Assembly (NCBI GenBank): GCA_963556495.2
Contig: OY747714.1
Coordinates: 46,937,541 to 47,001,540, forward strand
DNA length: 64,000 bases
Direction of reading: 5' to 3'
From: Valencia hispanica
Lineage: Eukaryota > Chordata > Actinopteri > Cyprinodontiformes > Valenciidae
Positions within the stretch are counted from its first letter, which is position 1. Each line of letters opens with the position of its first letter. A model generated the notes under the pieces. That model saw nothing but the letters and a program-made list of their open reading frames with translations, did no database searches and was not told where the DNA came from. Positions 60,169 to 64,000 of the stretch are shown one piece after another. The translations under genes and the position numbers were made by a program.

Positions 60169-60920
60169 TAGGGTGGCATCAGGTAAAATGGGACAAATAA
60201 GGTTTCAAAAACCCTTTATCTCTTTAAATATCAGAAGCAAATAAAAATGCATGTTACTACCTTTAAACTGCAGTTGCTGTTTGTAATATACAATCATTTT
60301 TATTGGTCTGAAGTATCAGAGATGGGAGGAGCCAAGCTTCAAAAATGTTTAAGGATTATAAGGATAAAAAACATGAATGAAATGTATATTGTTGTGTGTT
60401 AGGTTTAGCTTAATATCAGAATGATTAGGCAGTATGATTTAATTTTTCAAGGAAAACAAATTTTAGCTAATGTGGTGTGTTTCAGGCAAATTGCGACAAA
60501 AGTTTCAGCTAAAATGGGACACTTTTGGCTGATGTTAATGGGTTTGATTTTAAGCCACAAGGATCAGAAATCACATGAAAATGTCCCTTTTATGCCACAT
60601 TGTGAGATATTACAAATAGTGTGACAGTTAAGATGGATAAATTACCAGAGAATATGTTGTATTCTGTGCTACTAGCATTAACTAATTAGCTTGTAACTGT
60701 TGGTACATTAGCTTTCTGTGTGAACACACAGGCCCCCCCACACACAAGTACTTGGGCTTTGGGTGTTGTTTGTTGATTTGATAACTGACTTCATTAACTA
60801 AATAATGAATTGATGATTGATTACTGACTTTATGAACTAATAAATTGCATTGTTATTCTTCAATTTGTTGCCAATTCTTCAAACCACATCACCTGTCCCA
60901 TTTTACCTGAACCTCTACCC
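60169..60920. mobile_element. MITE with CAGGTAAAATGGGAC inverted ends
   Basis: CAGGTAAAATGGGACA at about 60180 and GTCCCATTTTACCTG at about 60897 are exact inverted repeats, with looser matches outside. It abuts the broken hAT transposase fragment. Confidence 0.6.
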
Positions 60921-61142
60921 AGATCAGATAGTGGTCACTTGTAGCCTTTAAAGTTTAAAATCTTGTATAGTTATTGGCAATATATCTTCTGCACAAAAAT
61001 GTTGCCAAGATTCATATTAAGCTATACAATCATTAATTTCACCAGGTTTAGCATTTTAAATGGTTTACTTGCGATCAACCAAAAAGTGTTGAGCTGATGT
61101 CACGCTAGTTCAGATGCTGAAGGAGGCAGAAAGCATTGCTAA

Positions 61143-62610
61143 TGGCGCTTTTCCATTGCCGCGCGGTACGACACGGTACGACACGGTACGACACGGTACG
61201 ACACGACACGGTACGACACGACACGGTACGACACGACACGGTACGACGCGGTACGGCCCGGTACGACACGGTACGACACGGTACAGCGCGGTACGACACG
61301 GTACAGCTCGGTACGCCACGATACGACACGGTACAGCACGGTACGACACGATACGACGCGGTACAGCGCGGTACGACACGGTACAGCGCGGTACAGCGCG
61401 GTACGACACGATACGACGCGGTACGCCACGGTACGACGCGGTACGGCGCGGTACGACGCGGTACGGCGCGGTACGACGCGGTACGGCGCGGTACGACACG
61501 GTACAACACGACACAGTATGACACGGTATGATGCGGTACGGCGCAGTACGGCACGGTACGACACGACACGGTACGACACGGTACAACACGACACGGCACG
61601 ACGCGGTACGGCCCGGTACGACGCGATACGACACGGTACAGCTCGGTACGACACGATACGACACGGTACAGCGCGGTACGACACAGTACGACACGGTACG
61701 CCACGGTACGACATGATACGACGCGGTACAGCGCGGTACGACACGGTACAGCGCGGTACGACACGGTACAGCGCGGTACGACACGGTACGACACGGTACA
61801 GCGCGGTACGACACAATACGACACGGTACAGCGCGGTACGACGCGGTACAGCGCGGTACGACACGGTACAGCGCGGTACGACACGGTACGACACGGTACA
61901 GCGCGGTACGACGCGGTACGACACGGTACGACACGGTACAGCGCGGTACGACACAATACGACGCGGTACGATGCGGTACGACGCGGTACGACACGGTACG
62001 ACACGACACAGTACGACACGGTACGACACGGTACGACGCGGTACGACACGGTACGACACGGTACGACGCGCTACGACGCGCTACGACGCGCTACGACGCG
62101 GTACGGCGCAGTACGACGCGGTACGGCGCAGTACGGCACGGTACGACACGACACGGTACGACACGGTACAACACGACACGGCACGACGCGTTACGACGCG
62201 TTACGACACGGTACGACACGGTACGACACGGTACGACACGGTACGACACGGTACGACACGACGCGGTACGACGCGTTACGACGCGTTACGACACGGTACG
62301 ACACGGTACGACACGGTACGACACGACGCGGTACGACGCGGTACGACACGGTACGACGCGGTACGACACGGTACGACGCGGTCCGACACGACACAGTACA
62401 ACATGGTATGACACGACGCGGTACGACACGGTACGACACGGTACGACGCGGTACGACGCGGTACGACACGACACGGTACGACACGACACGGTACGACACG
62501 GTATGACACGACGCGGTACGACACGGTACGGCGTGGTACGACGCGGTACGACACGGTACGACGCGGTACGACAGGGAAATACGAAAATGCGCAATGGAAA
62601 AGGGGCATAA
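61143..62610. mobile_element. inverted-end element whose interior is a decanucleotide array
   Basis: The ends ATGGCGCTTTTCCATTGC and ATGCCCCTTTTCCATTGC (reverse complement) flank the array at 61160-62572. Outside sequence is unrelated on the two sides. Confidence 0.65.
61160..62572. repeat. 10-bp tandem array, about 140 units
   Basis: Unit (A/G)CGGTACGAC with common ACACGACACG and CAGCGCGGTA variants. GTAC, the RsaI site, recurs almost every unit. Long frames on both strands (SYRVVPCRTA on the minus strand) are products of the period: the unit has no stop in most frames. Confidence 0.97.
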
Positions 62611-63190
62611 AACAGCTGATGGCTGGTTGTCTGAGGGTCAGGGAGCTCCCTATCAGTAGCAACAGGGACATTTTAAATGTGGGACTGCAGACCATGACCA
62701 TATATCTAAAGGAATTAGAAAAGAGACATCAGTTTGTTGAGTTTGAGACAAAATCAATAAAAATGCAGAATAAATGCTTTTTGAACTTTTCTTTTAAAAT
62801 CTCGTCTTGTTAGTTTTAGCCATTGTTTTTTTTCTTACTATGCACAAATGCACATTCTCTAAATATTGTTCCTATCCTTCCTGCTCAGTTGCACATTTCT
62901 TGGAACTGTGTAGGCTATTTTTATTAACTGCACAGTATTTTAGTGTTGTCATTTCGCCCTCACAGTACACTATGTTAATTGTTCATGGTGCTTTCTCAAA
63001 CATAGAATCCCTCCTCCGCCTGTAAATAATAAATTATTAATTATGTCATTCTTGTGTTCATAAAGCTGCAGGTAATGGATACAGGTTTATACATATGGCA
63101 GTCTATTTATCACAATCAGTGGTGGTCCTTCCTACAGGTGACATAGGCGCTTGGCTAGGGCGCCATCTAGTGGGGGGCGCCGCGGTCTCT
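62611..63190. other. intergenic, nothing recognised
   Basis: AT-rich sequence with no supported exon, RNA or repeat. Confidence 0.4.
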
Positions 63191-63195
63191 GCGCT

Positions 63196-63940
63196 CCTCT
63201 GGCAGCCGTCTCCTTGTCACCCCTAAAGTCAGGACACACACATGGCGAGGCGTCTTTCCATTTTTATGGACCTCACCTCTGGAACAGGCTGCTGGAGAAC
63301 CTCAGGGCTGCAGAGAACGTTCATGTTTTTAAGAGCAGGCTCAAGACTCACGTTTTTAGCCTAGCTTTTAACTGATTATTATTTATTACTGTCTGTTTAA
63401 TTGCTCTGCATGTTTTATATGATAAGATTTGTATCAGTTTTACTATTTAATCTTAGCACATTAATTTACTGTTTATTTTTAAACTTCAATTTATCTTAAT
63501 CTTCCTTCCAGTGTTTCCTCTGTGGGAGCCCTCTGCCCCGGGAGCGGTGGTCGGCTGTGGCTGCCTGGTTGCTCTCCAGGTGGAGCTTGGGTGGAGGTGG
63601 GGGTCTTGGCCTTGCCTCCACTGGGTGCCCTGTGTCGGTGCCTCGGCTGCTGCTGTTAATCTACTGCTGCCGGGGCAGATGGCTCCTCTGATGGCGTTTC
63701 CTTGCATGGTTCATCTGCACTCGGCCCAATGTCCTTTTTAACTCTTTCTTTTAACTGTGTGTGGGCATGGGAGATGGGTTGGGGGGAGGGGGGTATAACT
63801 GTGACCATGCATTTAAATCTGTGGGGGAGGGAAGGGAGGGTGGTTTTATGTGGGGTCATTTTAATCTGTAAAACACTTTGTGATGCAACTTCTTGTATGA
63901 AAAGCGCTTTATAAATTAAAGTTTGATTTGATTTGAAATA
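63196..63940 (+). mobile_element. L2-like LINE 3' end
   Basis: HGEASFHFYGPHLWNRLLEN and LRAAENVHVFKSRLKTH match the LINE at 55404-56740 almost residue for residue. The long 3' untranslated region ends AAAGCGCTTTATAAATTAAA. 5' truncated. Confidence 0.88.
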
Positions 63941-64000
63941 TGCTCTAATATACAAAAAATTGTCACGTTTATTTCTTTTTTTCAACAGTTTTATATAATA

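Noticed and set aside
61105..62059. Three overlapping frames of about 300 codons (SYRVVP repeats) and matching plus-strand frames
   Set aside because: All are translations of the 10-bp array in different frames; no start context, splice site or family resemblance.

Overview
This is a piece of a vertebrate nuclear genome, most likely a percomorph teleost fish. Split genes with GT-AG introns, very abundant hAT-type MITEs, L2-like and L1-like retrotransposon tails, Tc1/mariner relics and a tRNA-derived SINE all point that way. The species cannot be fixed from the sequence. No bacterial, viral or CRISPR locus is present.

Three real genes were assembled exon by exon; reading phase is consistent across every junction. 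(1) ccdc171, minus strand, 22 coding exons from 24127 down to 327, possibly with a last exon running off the left edge. It encodes a long coiled-coil protein. (2) wdr55, plus strand, four exons from 27384 to 32520. It encodes a 408-residue WD40 protein of the nucleolar WDR55 family. (3) psip1 (LEDGF-like), plus strand, ten coding exons from 38282 to 54661. It encodes a chromatin adaptor with an N-terminal PWWP domain and a C-terminal integrase-binding domain (IBD), and has a hugely enlarged, low-complexity middle of about 1,165 residues.

ccdc171 and psip1 are head-to-head neighbours in human (9p22.3). Here that arrangement is kept, but wdr55, which lies elsewhere in human, sits between them. 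The three genes are not known to share a pathway.

Layout: 1-24.1 kb is ccdc171, with a 1.85-kb minisatellite in its last assembled intron and many mobile elements in the others. 24.1-27.4 kb is the divergent ccdc171/wdr55 intergenic region, with a CpG-rich promoter candidate, an L1-like fragment and a (TTTTA)n tract. 27.4-32.7 kb is wdr55, whose first intron carries several nested elements. 32.7-37 kb is intergenic, with two L1-like insertions and a long perfect palindrome. 37-55.1 kb is psip1, with a direct duplication flanking its second IBD exon. 55.1-64 kb holds no host gene: LINE fragments, a broken hAT copy and a 1.4-kb array of a 10-bp repeat inside an element with inverted ends.

The most unusual features are the expanded and partly tandem-repeated psip1 coding sequence, the mixed PSIP1/HDGFL2 character of its IBD, and a dense set of mobile elements whose target-site duplications can be read directly, several of them nested.
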